From NCBI RefSeq assembly GCF_001591645.1, contig NZ_BCVH01000010.1, positions 62,001-126,000 on the forward strand: a stretch of DNA of 64,000 nt. Reading direction: 5' to 3'. Positions 33,141 to 41,720 of the stretch are shown piece by piece. Under the pieces are notes generated by a model. The model was not told the origin of the DNA and did no database searches. It saw nothing but the letters and a program-made list of their open reading frames with translations. The position numbers and the translations under genes are program-made. Each line of letters opens with the position of its first letter. The first letter of the stretch is position 1. This DNA comes from Robertmurraya korlensis NBRC 107688. Its GTDB lineage: Bacteria; Bacillota; Bacilli; Bacillales; Cytobacillaceae.

Positions 33141-34145
33141 ATGCTTTTAAAAAATAACTCTCAAAAAATAGTCGGTCTCATTTTTGTCATTTTATTATTT
33201 CTTTATTTAATAGGAGCAAGCATTGTATATGGATATACCGATACGTCATGGAAAATGGCATGGGAAGCGTTTCAAAACAATAATGGTACAAACGAGCATT
33301 TAGTCATAGAAACGGTTCGATTGCCAAGAGCATTAATTGCAGCGGCAGTGGGAAGTAGTCTCGCCATCGCTGGAGCTTTGATGCAAACATTAACAAATAA
33401 TCCATTGGCGTCACCTAGCATTTTTGGTATCAATGCTGGGGCAGGTTTTGCTGTGGTTATAGCCGTATCGCTTTTTCAAATCAGTCATTTACAAGCCTTT
33501 GCGTGGATTGCCTTCCTCGGTGCAGCGGTTGCAGCCATCAGCGTCTATTTCATCGGGTCGCTTGGACGAGAAGGACTAACCCCAATGAAGCTAACATTGG
33601 CTGGTGCTGCCATTGCTGCGATGTTTGCCTCCTTTACACAAGGATTTCTTGTATTAAGTGAAGTGGCACTTGATCAAGTTTTGTTTTGGTTAGCTGGCTC
33701 CATTCAAGGGAGAAAACTCGAAATTCTTATTTCTGTTATCCCTTACTTTGTTGTTGGCTGGATGGGTGCATTCCTTCTAGCTTCAAAGCTTAATGTTCTA
33801 TCAATGGGAGAAGATGTGGCTAAGGCACTTGGTATTCGAACCGGGTTACTAAAAATCGGAATTGGTTTAATTGTCATTTTGTTAGCAGGAGGGGCAGTTG
33901 CAGTTGCTGGTCCTGTCGGGTTTATAGGGATTGTTATTCCTCATATAACAAGAAGCATTGTTGGAATTGATCATAAATGGGTCATACCTTACTCAGCATT
34001 TTTAGGAGCCATTCTTTTACTATTGGCTGATATCCTTGCACGGTACGTTATTATGCCTGAGGAAGTACCAGTCGGCGTGATGACAGCAATTATAGGGACT
34101 CCTTTCTTTATCTATATTGCTAGAAGGGGGTTTAACGCAAAGTGA
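33141..34145 (+). CDS. Siderophore ABC transporter permease (FecCD family), first subunit
   Basis: A 334-residue FecCD-type permease with about nine to ten spans. VRLPRALIAAAVGSSLAIAG, QTLTNNPLASPSIFGINAGA and GPVGFIGIVIPHITR are family motifs. Its stop codon overlaps the GTG start of the second permease gene, and the pair should form the heterodimeric channel for the Fur-controlled system. Confidence 0.93.
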   Translation: MLLKNNSQKIVGLIFVILLFLYLIGASIVYGYTDTSWKMAWEAFQNNNGTNEHLVIETVRLPRALIAAAVGSSLAIAGALMQTLTNNPLASPSIFGINAGAGFAVVIAVSLFQISHLQAFAWIAFLGAAVAAISVYFIGSLGREGLTPMKLTLAGAAIAAMFASFTQGFLVLSEVALDQVLFWLAGSIQGRKLEILISVIPYFVVGWMGAFLLASKLNVLSMGEDVAKALGIRTGLLKIGIGLIVILLAGGAVAVAGPVGFIGIVIPHITRSIVGIDHKWVIPYSAFLGAILLLLADILARYVIMPEEVPVGVMTAIIGTPFFIYIARRGFNAK

Positions 34146-35197
34146 AGCAATATCAAAATCTTCGATGGTTTCAAGAGAAAGTGTCTATATTAATAGACAG
34201 AAAAGCGAGCTTTGTGATGCTTTGCTTGCTATTAGTAACAATGGCTGTTTTTATTTTTAGCACCGGTTTAGGTGAGATGAAAATCAATCCTCTCACTGTC
34301 GTCTCCGTTTTCTTTGGAGGCGGAACAGAGATGGAAAAGCTCGTGATTCAATCCTTTCGACTGCCAAGGATCATTGTCGCTTTAGTCGTCGGAATGTCTC
34401 TGGCTGTAGCTGGGGGCATTTTACAGGGAATGATCAGAAATCCTCTTGCGTCACCTGATGTTCTCGGAATTACTGGAGGAGCTTCAACAGCGGTTGTGTT
34501 ATTTCTAGCACTCTTTAGTAATGAAAGCAATGCGTTAACCGTTAGTATTCAATGGATGCCACTTGCGGCTTTTATCGGATCAGCTGTTGCAGGCTTACTT
34601 GTCTATCTGTTTGCGTGGAAAAACGGGGTGTCTCCGATTCGCCTTGTATTAATAGGAATAGGTCTGTCAGCACTTTTTCAAGCGCTAACTACGATGATGA
34701 TGCTCATGGGTCCTATTTACCGAGCAAGCCAAGCAAATATTTGGATTACAGGTACGGTCCATGGCTCGACTTGGGCAAATGTATTTACGATTGTACCATG
34801 GGCTTTCGCTCTTATGTTGGTTAGCTTTTTTATGGCTAGAAAAGTGAATGTACTCGGATTAGGCGATGATGTAGCTACTAGTGTAGGAACTTCTGTGCAA
34901 AAACTAAGATTTGTGTTGCTGCTCATAAGTACAGCTTTAATAGGATGTTCTGTTGCCTTTGCCGGAGGAATTGGGTTTGTTGGACTAATGGCCCCTCATA
35001 TGGCTCGTCGTCTAGTGGGCTCTGTTTATGGAGCGTTACTTCCGGTTTCTGCTTTAATTGGTGCAATTTTAGTCATGGTGGCCGATTTGATTGGACGAAC
35101 GTTGTTCTCTCCATTAGAGATACCTGCAGGCGTGTTTACAGCTGGTATCGGTGCGCCGTACTTTATTTATCTTCTTTTTAAAACAAGAAATACATAA
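34142..35197 (+). CDS. Siderophore ABC transporter permease (FecCD family), second subunit
   Basis: A 351-residue FecCD permease (FRLPRIIVALVVGMSLAVAG, MIRNPLASPDVLGITGGAST, GGIGFVGLMAPHMARRLVG). The start is GTG 34142 within the end of the preceding gene, after a GGGGG run. It pairs with the upstream permease and the ATPase that follows 22 bp later. Confidence 0.92.
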   Translation: MKQYQNLRWFQEKVSILIDRKASFVMLCLLLVTMAVFIFSTGLGEMKINPLTVVSVFFGGGTEMEKLVIQSFRLPRIIVALVVGMSLAVAGGILQGMIRNPLASPDVLGITGGASTAVVLFLALFSNESNALTVSIQWMPLAAFIGSAVAGLLVYLFAWKNGVSPIRLVLIGIGLSALFQALTTMMMLMGPIYRASQANIWITGTVHGSTWANVFTIVPWAFALMLVSFFMARKVNVLGLGDDVATSVGTSVQKLRFVLLLISTALIGCSVAFAGGIGFVGLMAPHMARRLVGSVYGALLPVSALIGAILVMVADLIGRTLFSPLEIPAGVFTAGIGAPYFIYLLFKTRNT

Positions 35198-35219
35198 TGA
35201 TAGGGAAGGAGTGCAAATA

Positions 35220-36044
35220 ATGATGAAAAAAGCCATCGAAACAAAACAATTAACGCTATCATATGGTGACTCGATTATTATAGATGATTTGGATTTGAAC
35301 ATACCTAAAGGTGAAATCACTGTATTCATAGGCGGAAATGGGTGTGGAAAGTCAACCCTCTTACGCTCTATTGCTCGTTTATTAAAGCCAAAAAGCGGGG
35401 AAATTGTATTAAATGGAAAGGAGATTGCAAAGATGTCCTCGAAGGATGTCGCAAAGCAAATGGCTGTATTGCCACAAGGACCAGTTGCACCTGAAGGGTT
35501 GACCGTGCTTCAGCTTGTAAAACAAGGAAGATATCCTTATCAAACGTGGCTGAAACAATGGTCAAGTGAGGATGAAGAAAAGGTCTATACGGCACTTGAA
35601 GCAACCGGATTGCTAGAACTAAAGGAACGGCCGGTTGATTCTCTTTCAGGTGGTCAACGTCAAAGAGCATGGATTGCGATGACATTAGCTCAAGATACAG
35701 ACTTTATTCTTCTTGATGAACCAACTACCTACTTAGACATGACACATCAAATTGACATCCTTGATCTATTATTTGAACTAAATGAAAGGGAAAATCGCAC
35801 GATTGTGATGGTGTTACATGACTTGAATTTAGCGTGTCGTTACGCACATAATATCGTGGCAGTAAAGGACAAGAAAATAGCTGCGATGGGCAAGCCAGAG
35901 GACGTAGTGACAAGAGGTCTTGTGAAAACGGTATTCGGAATGGATTGTGAAATTTCGATTGATCCATTATTTGGAACCCCACTTTGTATCCCTTATGGAA
36001 AAGGAAGAACCGTATTTAAACAGGCAGGAGCGGTCAATGGATAA
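35220..36044 (+). CDS. Siderophore ABC transporter ATP-binding protein, YusV-like
   Basis: A 274-residue FepC/YusV-type ABC ATPase with Walker A GGNGCGKSTLL, signature LSGGQRQRAWIAMTLAQ and Walker B FILLDEPTTYLD. ATG 35220 (or 35223) follows GGAG by 8 bp; an upstream start at 35151 lies inside the permease gene without a ribosome site. It overlaps the next gene by 8 bp. In B. subtilis YusV is a shared ATPase for several siderophore systems. Confidence 0.92.
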   Translation: MMKKAIETKQLTLSYGDSIIIDDLDLNIPKGEITVFIGGNGCGKSTLLRSIARLLKPKSGEIVLNGKEIAKMSSKDVAKQMAVLPQGPVAPEGLTVLQLVKQGRYPYQTWLKQWSSEDEEKVYTALEATGLLELKERPVDSLSGGQRQRAWIAMTLAQDTDFILLDEPTTYLDMTHQIDILDLLFELNERENRTIVMVLHDLNLACRYAHNIVAVKDKKIAAMGKPEDVVTRGLVKTVFGMDCEISIDPLFGTPLCIPYGKGRTVFKQAGAVNG

Positions 36045-36834
36045 CCTTTTTTCAGAAAAAGAATTAAATCAACTGAAGAATTACCGATTTACATTGGAAA
36101 AAGTCCATGAGGAATCTGATTTATCGATTACGTTACATGAGCTTCTTCAAAAAAATCAGCTTCGACCTTTTTTAAGTCGTGTTTCCGAACATATCCAATC
36201 TCCTAATATAAAAGTTACAGCATCTATGTTTATTAAAAGATACGCCTTTTTAGCAGCTATTTATTTGTATGCAATGACCGCTTTTAACAAACGATTTCAT
36301 ATAGATCTTGAGGATATGCATCTTCAAACAGATGAACAAGATCCGATTTGGCTTCCTACGTTCTATTTTTCAAAGTGGAGTCTAAGTGAACCTTCTGGTG
36401 ATAGAGAACAATGGAGGGATGAAGCAATTGCTGACTTTTTCTCCAGTATCATAACTCCAGTTGTGGAGAGTGTAAAAACCGAGTCAAGACAATCCAAGCT
36501 GGTGTTATGGGAAAATATTTCGATTTATATCTTTTGGTTATATGAGTCGGTATTATCTGAATATGAGGATGAAGAGGTTCGAAAGCGTTCAAAGGAGGAT
36601 TTACACTTCATTGCACAACAGGCACCTGGCTCATTGTTTGGAAGTTATCACGAAAATCCCATTAAACGGCATTTTCATGAAAAACGCTATATTCCTGATC
36701 TTGGTGAAGAAGTTCGTGTACGAACAACCTGCTGCTTCTTTTATGCCTTAACAGGAACCACGGACCGTTGTAAAATCTGTCCACAAACTTGTAATCAACC
36801 CAAAAAGGTACGTAAGAACGGAGGGAACAAGTGA
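36037..36834 (+). CDS. FhuF-like ferric siderophore reductase
   Basis: A 265-residue protein with an IucA/IucC-like, FhuF-type body and a C-terminal [2Fe-2S] cysteine motif: two adjacent Cys, then C-x2-C twelve residues later (TTCCFFYALTG, then DRCKICPQTC). Such proteins reduce siderophore-bound Fe(III) in the cytoplasm to release iron. ATG 36037 is inside the ATPase gene end and follows CAGGAG. Its place right after the ABC genes supports a joint role. Confidence 0.82.
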   Translation: MDNLFSEKELNQLKNYRFTLEKVHEESDLSITLHELLQKNQLRPFLSRVSEHIQSPNIKVTASMFIKRYAFLAAIYLYAMTAFNKRFHIDLEDMHLQTDEQDPIWLPTFYFSKWSLSEPSGDREQWRDEAIADFFSSIITPVVESVKTESRQSKLVLWENISIYIFWLYESVLSEYEDEEVRKRSKEDLHFIAQQAPGSLFGSYHENPIKRHFHEKRYIPDLGEEVRVRTTCCFFYALTGTTDRCKICPQTCNQPKKVRKNGGNK

Positions 36835-37079
36835 GCAATCATCTTGATGAAAAAATCAATGGATTACTAACAAAATATACTGAATTGCTACTAGGTGAAT
36901 CAGAGACTGACCAAGTGGAAAAAGTGAAGGCATGGATTCTATATTCTCACATGAGCAAATCCATGCCAGCTCTTGTCAAGCATTGGAATGATACGTATCC
37001 TGATGCCAAAGAAGACATAAAGCAAACCATTAACGAAATAAAAGAATTAAACGAAGCACATAGACAAGCAAAAAAATAA
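36831..37079 (+). CDS. DUF2573/YusU-like small protein
   Basis: An 82-residue protein of the YusU type (LLTKYTELLLGESETDQVEK, MPALVKHWNDTYPDAKED, IKELNEAHRQAKK), which in B. subtilis lies next to yusV. It starts with GTG overlapping the FhuF-like gene stop. The function is unknown; the link to iron uptake is by position. Confidence 0.78.
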   Translation: MSNHLDEKINGLLTKYTELLLGESETDQVEKVKAWILYSHMSKSMPALVKHWNDTYPDAKEDIKQTINEIKELNEAHRQAKK

Positions 37080-37106
37080 AACCGAGTCCACTGGCTCGGT
37101 TTTTTC
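37078..37106 (+). terminator. Terminator of the siderophore uptake operon
   Basis: ACCGAG and CTCGGT arms with an 8-base loop, flanked by A and T runs. Confidence 0.88.
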
Positions 37107-37202
37107 ATGGGGAAATCTCGTGTGATTCCTTCCCAACATCGTATAAATAAACCAATTGAAATGATAAAATGGCAGTATAAAACACTTAGCTATTCCTATT
37201 CA

Positions 37203-37224
37203 TATAATATAGTAAACGCTTACA
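37203..37224. promoter_or_regulatory. -10 box and cre site of the proline dehydrogenase gene
   Basis: TATAAT at 37203-37208 is followed at once by AGTAAACGCTTACA (37211-37224). Its reverse complement TGTAAGCGTTTACT matches cre at 13 of 14 positions. A cre overlapping the start of transcription implies CcpA repression. No convincing -35 was seen. Confidence 0.75.
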
Positions 37225-37238
37225 GGAGGGAAGTCAAA

Positions 37239-38156
37239 ATGGAACAACTGATGAGAGATTTCTTTTTATTCCTTTCTAAAAATAAAGCATTAACCAAACT
37301 GGCAAAGAGATATGGATTACGCTTCGGTGCATCACGTTTTGTTGCTGGTGAAACGATCGAACTCGCAACAAAAGTCATTCAGGAGCTCAATAAAAATGGT
37401 TTATTAGTCACGATCGATTATTTAGGGGAATTTGTAGATAATGAAAAAGAGGCAAATGAAATGGCAGATAACTCGATTATTGCCATAGAAGCCATTGGAA
37501 GAGAAAAGCTTCAATCCCAGCTATCATTAAAAATGACATCAATGGGATTAGATATTTCGGATCAGGTCGTTCTCCATAACATGAGAAGAATATTAGAAGC
37601 GGCCAAAAAGAACGATGTGTTTGTAACGATCGATATGGAAGACTACTCGCGGGCTCAAAAAACGATTGAAATCTTTAAGCAATTAAAAAGTGAATACGAC
37701 AATGTAGGAACCGTTATTCAGGCATATCTGTACCGTACAGAAAAGGATATAGTAGAGCTCAATGACTTTCATCCAAATTTACGGCTTGTGAAAGGTGCCT
37801 ACAAAGAATCCCCAGAAGTTGCATACCCTGATAAAAAAGATGTTGACGTCAATTTCAAAAAAATCATTAAAATGCATATGCTAAACGGAAATTACACGGC
37901 CGTTGCTACTCACGATGATGCCATTATTGAATACACAAAACAGCTAGCCAAAAAGCATGGAATTACCAACGACCAATTCGAGTTTCAAATGCTCTACGGA
38001 ATTCGCCCGGAACGCCAGGTTGAGCTCGTAAAAGATGGGTATACAATGCGAGTATACGTGCCTTATGGAACCGACTGGTACGGCTACTTCATGCGCCGCC
38101 TCGCCGAACGCCCAGCAAATGTGGCCTTTGTGCTAAAGGGAATATTAAAAAAATAA
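37239..38156 (+). CDS. putB: Proline dehydrogenase
   Basis: A 305-residue single-function PRODH with FAD-binding TIM barrel, as in PutB/FadM of Bacillus. Conserved parts include TIDYLGEFVDNEKEANE, VFVTIDMEDYSRAQKTIEIF, LRLVKGAYKESPEVAYPDK, TAVATHDDAI, FQMLYGIRPERQ and VPYGTDWYGYFMRRLAERP. It oxidises proline to pyrroline-5-carboxylate. AGGAGGGA precedes ATG 37239; the in-frame ATG at 37107 lies in the upstream terminator. The matching P5C dehydrogenase is not in this window. Confidence 0.94.
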   Translation: MEQLMRDFFLFLSKNKALTKLAKRYGLRFGASRFVAGETIELATKVIQELNKNGLLVTIDYLGEFVDNEKEANEMADNSIIAIEAIGREKLQSQLSLKMTSMGLDISDQVVLHNMRRILEAAKKNDVFVTIDMEDYSRAQKTIEIFKQLKSEYDNVGTVIQAYLYRTEKDIVELNDFHPNLRLVKGAYKESPEVAYPDKKDVDVNFKKIIKMHMLNGNYTAVATHDDAIIEYTKQLAKKHGITNDQFEFQMLYGIRPERQVELVKDGYTMRVYVPYGTDWYGYFMRRLAERPANVAFVLKGILKK

Positions 38157-38162
38157 GAGAGG

Positions 38163-38200
38163 AACCGCCCGCCCATTTTAAGAGAGTGGGCGGTTTTTTA
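38163..38200 (+). terminator. Terminator of the proline dehydrogenase gene
   Basis: AACCGCCC and GGGCGGTT arms followed by a T run. Confidence 0.9.
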
Positions 38201-38228
38201 AATTATTAGAATTTTATATTAATAGTTA

Positions 38229-38376
38229 TTGACAGTGATAGGTATTTTTATTATCCTTAGTTTAACAAATGTTAAACGTTGTAACAAATGTAATGATAAC
38301 TTATCTGAAGTTGCGTGCTGTAACATTTGTTTCTAACTAAATGGAAAATTTTTAAATGAAAATGTAAGCGCTATTA
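38229..38376 (+). promoter_or_regulatory. gutM-PTS promoter with 19-bp ACAAATGT repeats and cre
   Basis: TTGACA (38229-38234), 17 bp, TATCCT (38252-38257) form a promoter. Downstream lie ACAAATGT at 38265-38272 and 38284-38291 (19 bp apart) and an inverted ACATTTGT at 38323-38330, 39 bp from the second. TGTAAGCGCTATTA at 38363-38376 is a one-mismatch cre. The repeats recur at 41572 and 43593 and are the probable SorC-type operator. Confidence 0.72.
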
Positions 38377-38439
38377 TAATGCAGGAAAGGAGGTATTTAA
38401 GAATCTAGAAAACTATGAAGTGGAAATAGGGGGGATTTT

Positions 38440-38865
38440 ATGCAGCTTGCGATTATACTTTGTTCCATTCTCATTGTTCAATACTTATTATCATTTATCC
38501 AGATAAAACAGTACAAAAGAAACATAGATAAAATCATCAGGGATTACAAGGGGGAAGATGGTTATTTCATGTTCTCAGGGATGGAACGTGGAAAGTTCAA
38601 GCCAGGTGCAATAGCCATATTGGTTGTGGACAGTAACTATATTATTCACGAATGTCACATGTTAAAGGGGATGTCCGTTCTAACTAAGTTCAAGCCGTTA
38701 GATCAATATAAGGGCAGACATGTAGGCGAAATCGTAAGTGATGTGAATGATGTGATTCCTGAAAAAGGGAAAAGCAAACTTCCTGCCTATAGTAAGGCAT
38801 TGTTACAAGCGGGTGAAAATGCTTTATTAACTATATCTAAGAACAAAGTGTCAATGGGAGTATAA
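38440..38865 (+). CDS. gutM: GutM-family protein (glucitol operon activator type)
   Basis: A 141-residue protein with one N-terminal membrane span (AIILCSILIVQYLLSFIQI) and the GutM body (QYKRNIDKIIRDYKGEDGYF, GMERGKFKPGAIAILVVDSN, CHMLKGMSVLTKFKPL). GutM is the activator of the glucitol PTS operon in E. coli, though its mechanism is poorly known. It is the first gene of the PTS operon, 15 bp ahead of the IIC gene. Confidence 0.88.
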   Translation: MQLAIILCSILIVQYLLSFIQIKQYKRNIDKIIRDYKGEDGYFMFSGMERGKFKPGAIAILVVDSNYIIHECHMLKGMSVLTKFKPLDQYKGRHVGEIVSDVNDVIPEKGKSKLPAYSKALLQAGENALLTISKNKVSMGV

Positions 38866-38880
38866 AAAGGGGGTCAAACA

Positions 38881-39411
38881 ATGGAATGGATTAAATGGTT
38901 AGGCGAGCATTTTATCGGAATGTTCCAGGCGGGCGGAGAAACATTTATGGGGCTAGTTACAGGAATTGTTCCAACACTGGTCGTACTACTAACGTTTACG
39001 TATGCCATGATGAAATTCGTCGGGGAAGAAAGAGTCACTAAAATCATTCAGTTTGCTGCAAAATATACAATCCTTCGTTACACTCTAATGCCAGTTCTAT
39101 CAGTCCTCATGCTAACAAATCCAATGGCATATACTTTCGGCCGTTTCTTACCTGAAAAGCAAAAACCTGCTTTCTATGATTCAGCGGTATCTTTCGTTCA
39201 TCCAGTTACAGGGTTATTTCCTTATGCCAATGCCGGTGAGTTGTTTGTCTACTTAGGAATTGCCAATGGAATTCAGGAATTAGGTTTGCCAGTAGCAGAC
39301 TTAGCTGTCCGTTATTTTATCGTCGGTGTGGTTGTTATCTTAATTCGTGGAATTGTAACGGAATTAATTACGAAATATTTAGCGAAAAAAGAGGGCGCAG
39401 ACTTAGCATAG
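38881..39411 (+). CDS. srlA: PTS glucitol/sorbitol-type IIC component
   Basis: A 176-residue membrane component of the glucitol-family PTS (GutA type), with FQAGGETFMGLVTGIVPTLV, the NPMAYTFGRFLPEKQKPAFY region and HPVTGLFPYANAGELFVYLG. It forms the channel with the IIBC protein that follows. No sorbitol-6-phosphate dehydrogenase gene is nearby, so the true substrate may be another polyol. Confidence 0.92.
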   Translation: MEWIKWLGEHFIGMFQAGGETFMGLVTGIVPTLVVLLTFTYAMMKFVGEERVTKIIQFAAKYTILRYTLMPVLSVLMLTNPMAYTFGRFLPEKQKPAFYDSAVSFVHPVTGLFPYANAGELFVYLGIANGIQELGLPVADLAVRYFIVGVVVILIRGIVTELITKYLAKKEGADLA

Positions 39412-39427
39412 AAGGGAGAGGTTGTAG

Positions 39428-40447
39428 ATGACGACTTATCGTGGAGTATTCGTATCAAAAGGATCAGGCGGCTGGGGTGTTGGTCTATTTATTGAACCTA
39501 ATGCAAAAAAGAATAAGATTGTTTCAATTACAGGAGGCGGAATTCATCCGGTTGCTGCTAGAATTGCAGAATTGACTGGTGCTGAGGCTGTTGATGGGTT
39601 TAAGGGATCCTATCCGGAAGAAGAAATGGCATGTGTTGTTATTGACTGCGGTGGTACAGCAAGGATTGGTGTATATCCGATGAAACGGATATTGACAGTT
39701 GATGTTCTTCCATCCTCTCCTTCAGGTCCACTTTCTAAATATATTACAGATGATATTTTTGTATCAGGGGTGACACCAAAAGAGGTGGCGATTGCAGAAG
39801 GCTATAGTCAGTCTGCTGGTGCACAGGAGGTAACCGATGATCCCAAATTTGATACAAAGGATAAAGAAAAGTTCAAGGAGAGTTATAAGCAATTAAAACA
39901 GGAAGTAGCTACCCAGCAAAAAGATAATATTTTACTTCGCTTTTCAAAAGGAATTGGGAACGTTACAGGAACATTTTATCAAGCTGGCCGTGATACTATG
40001 GATATCCTTATTAAAAATATCCTACCATTCATGGCATTCGTTAGTATGTTAATGGGGATTATCAACTATACTGGTGTTGGTGATTGGATCGCACAGGCAT
40101 TGACTCCGCTAGCTGGTTCACTATGGGGATTGTTAGTTATTGTTATGGTTTGTACCCTACCTTTTTTATCTCCAGTTTTAGGACCTGGGGCAGTTATTGC
40201 TCAAGTTATTGGGGTATTAATAGGTACACAAATTGCATTAGGTAATATTCCGCCACAATACGCATTACCTGCGTTATTTGCTATTAACGGGCAGGTAGGC
40301 TGTGACTTTATTCCTGTTGGTTTATCTCTAGGGGAGGCGAAACCTGAAACGGTACGGTACGGAGTGCCTGCAGTATTGTACAGTCGCTTAGTCACAGGCG
40401 TTGTATCTGTTGTAATTGCCTACTTTGCAAGTTTCGGTATGTATTAA
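39428..40447 (+). CDS. srlE: PTS glucitol/sorbitol-type IIBC component
   Basis: A 339-residue protein with an N-terminal IIB domain ([20 protein letters not shown], phosphorylated Cys probably in [10 protein letters not shown]) and a C-terminal IIC2 domain of four to five spans ([60 protein letters not shown]). It passes phosphate from IIA (encoded at 43032) to the incoming polyol. Confidence 0.92.
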   Translation: MTTYRGVFVSKGSGGWGVGLFIEPNAKKNKIVSITGGGIHPVAARIAELTGAEAVDGFKGSYPEEEMACVVIDCGGTARIGVYPMKRILTVDVLPSSPSGPLSKYITDDIFVSGVTPKEVAIAEGYSQSAGAQEVTDDPKFDTKDKEKFKESYKQLKQEVATQQKDNILLRFSKGIGNVTGTFYQAGRDTMDILIKNILPFMAFVSMLMGIINYTGVGDWIAQALTPLAGSLWGLLVIVMVCTLPFLSPVLGPGAVIAQVIGVLIGTQIALGNIPPQYALPALFAINGQVGCDFIPVGLSLGEAKPETVRYGVPAVLYSRLVTGVVSVVIAYFASFGMY

Positions 40448-40495
40448 GATTTAAGGGTATATAGGGGCAGTATGATATGAAAGAAGAGGATTACT

Positions 40496-41434
40496 GTGGT
40501 TATTCAAGATAGAAGGATTCTAGTCAAAGTCGCACAAATGTATTATGACGAAGGTGCAACTCAGTCGGAAATTGCAGAAAAAATAGGAATCAGCCGTTCT
40601 CTTGTTTCAAAGGTGCTAACAAAGGCAAGAGAAGAGGGGATTGTTGAAATCATCATTCATGATGATCAAGTCCACCAGTTTAGGAATTTAGAACGTAAAA
40701 TTGAGCGATTATACAATTTACGTGAAGTAGTTTGTATTGAAAGTGTAGGACGAGAGTCTTCGAAAAAACAACTAGGAGAAGCGACCAACGAGTACTTACA
40801 GCGGGTTATTAAGGATGGTCAAATTATTGGTATGTCGTCAGGTACGACATTAAATGAAGTGGCCAAGGCAATTAATTCAGTACAGATATTTCCATCCGTA
40901 ACCGTTGTTCCATTAGTAGGTGGAATGGGGAACGAGCGGGTGGATATCCATTCCAACAGTATTGTCTCTAAAGTCGGAAGTGCGCTTCAATCCAAGTATG
41001 AGTTCCTCCATGTACCAGTAATGGTTGATACGAGGGAAGCAAAGGAAGTGTTAATTCGCCAGCCGTCCATCCGCTTCACTTTAAATCTAGCAGAGCAGTC
41101 TAATATTGCAGTGGTCGGTATTGGCGGCCGTCCTGAAGACTCTACCATGGTGAAATCCTATATGGGCTCGGACCACTTACAGATTACGAATGATCACGAA
41201 ATTGTAGGTGATATTTGTTATAACTTCATCAATAAGTTTGGAAAGCCTGTAGACAACTCATGGAATGAAAGAGTGATAGCTATTGAACTAGGAAAATTGA
41301 AAGCAATTCCGTTAGTCATAGGGGTTGCTTCTGGTTTAGAAAAAGTCCAGGCTATCAAAGCAGCACTAGAGGGTGGCCTGATTCATGTGTTGATTACAGA
41401 TGAAGTAACAGGAAATGCGCTGGTAGAAGGATAA
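40496..41434 (+). CDS. SorC-family sugar-binding transcriptional regulator (PTS operon)
   Basis: A 312-residue SorC/DeoR-type regulator: N-terminal helix-turn-helix (GATQSEIAEKIGISRSLVSK) and C-terminal effector domain (IIGMSSGTTLNEVAKAI, VPLVGGMGNERVDIHSNSIV, GDICYNFINKFGKPVD). It starts with GTG, is last in the PTS operon, and is followed by a terminator. Together with a second SorC protein at 48575 it is the likely reader of the ACAAATGT repeats. Confidence 0.88.
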   Translation: MVIQDRRILVKVAQMYYDEGATQSEIAEKIGISRSLVSKVLTKAREEGIVEIIIHDDQVHQFRNLERKIERLYNLREVVCIESVGRESSKKQLGEATNEYLQRVIKDGQIIGMSSGTTLNEVAKAINSVQIFPSVTVVPLVGGMGNERVDIHSNSIVSKVGSALQSKYEFLHVPVMVDTREAKEVLIRQPSIRFTLNLAEQSNIAVVGIGGRPEDSTMVKSYMGSDHLQITNDHEIVGDICYNFINKFGKPVDNSWNERVIAIELGKLKAIPLVIGVASGLEKVQAIKAALEGGLIHVLITDEVTGNALVEG

Positions 41435-41441
41435 TTTGTCG

Positions 41442-41472
41442 AGCTGCACTCGAAATAGGGTGCAGCTTTTTT
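41442..41472 (+). terminator. Terminator after the first SorC gene
   Basis: AGCTGCA and TGCAGCT arms with a 12-base loop followed by T residues. Confidence 0.85.
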
Positions 41473-41531
41473 AAATCTCAGAGAAGAACCAAAATTTTAG
41501 TGTTTTATCTGATATATTTGAAAATTATGAC

Positions 41532-41696
41532 TTGACTACGCTTACATAAGCATTTACACTAATATTGTGGAACAAATGATAGTAGTTGTAACAAATGTTA
41601 TAAATTTAGATTAATTGTTACTGATAATAACATTTGTATATAACAGCGAAAAGTATATAAAAAATTAATAGTGTAAGAGGAATGTAAGCGTATAAC
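41532..41696 (+). promoter_or_regulatory. Promoter, cre and 19-bp operator array of the SAF oxidoreductase gene
   Basis: TTGACT (41532-41537), 17 bp, TACACT (41555-41560) form the promoter. The cre TGACTACGCTTACA (41533-41546; reverse strand a full consensus match) covers the -35. Operators: ACAAATGA at 41572-41579, ACAAATGT at 41591-41598 (19 bp apart), inverted ACATTTGT at 41630-41637 (39 bp on). A weaker cre-like TGTAAGCGTATAAC lies at 41683-41696. The spacing is identical to that at the gutM promoter. Confidence 0.72.
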
Positions 41697-41720
41697 TTTA
41701 CCTTTTGGGAGGAATTTATC

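Noticed and set aside
37107-37238. Upstream start extending proline dehydrogenase by 44 residues
   Set aside because: The ATG lies at the end of a terminator, has no ribosome site, and the extension covers the -10 and cre; ATG 37239 has AGGAGGGA.
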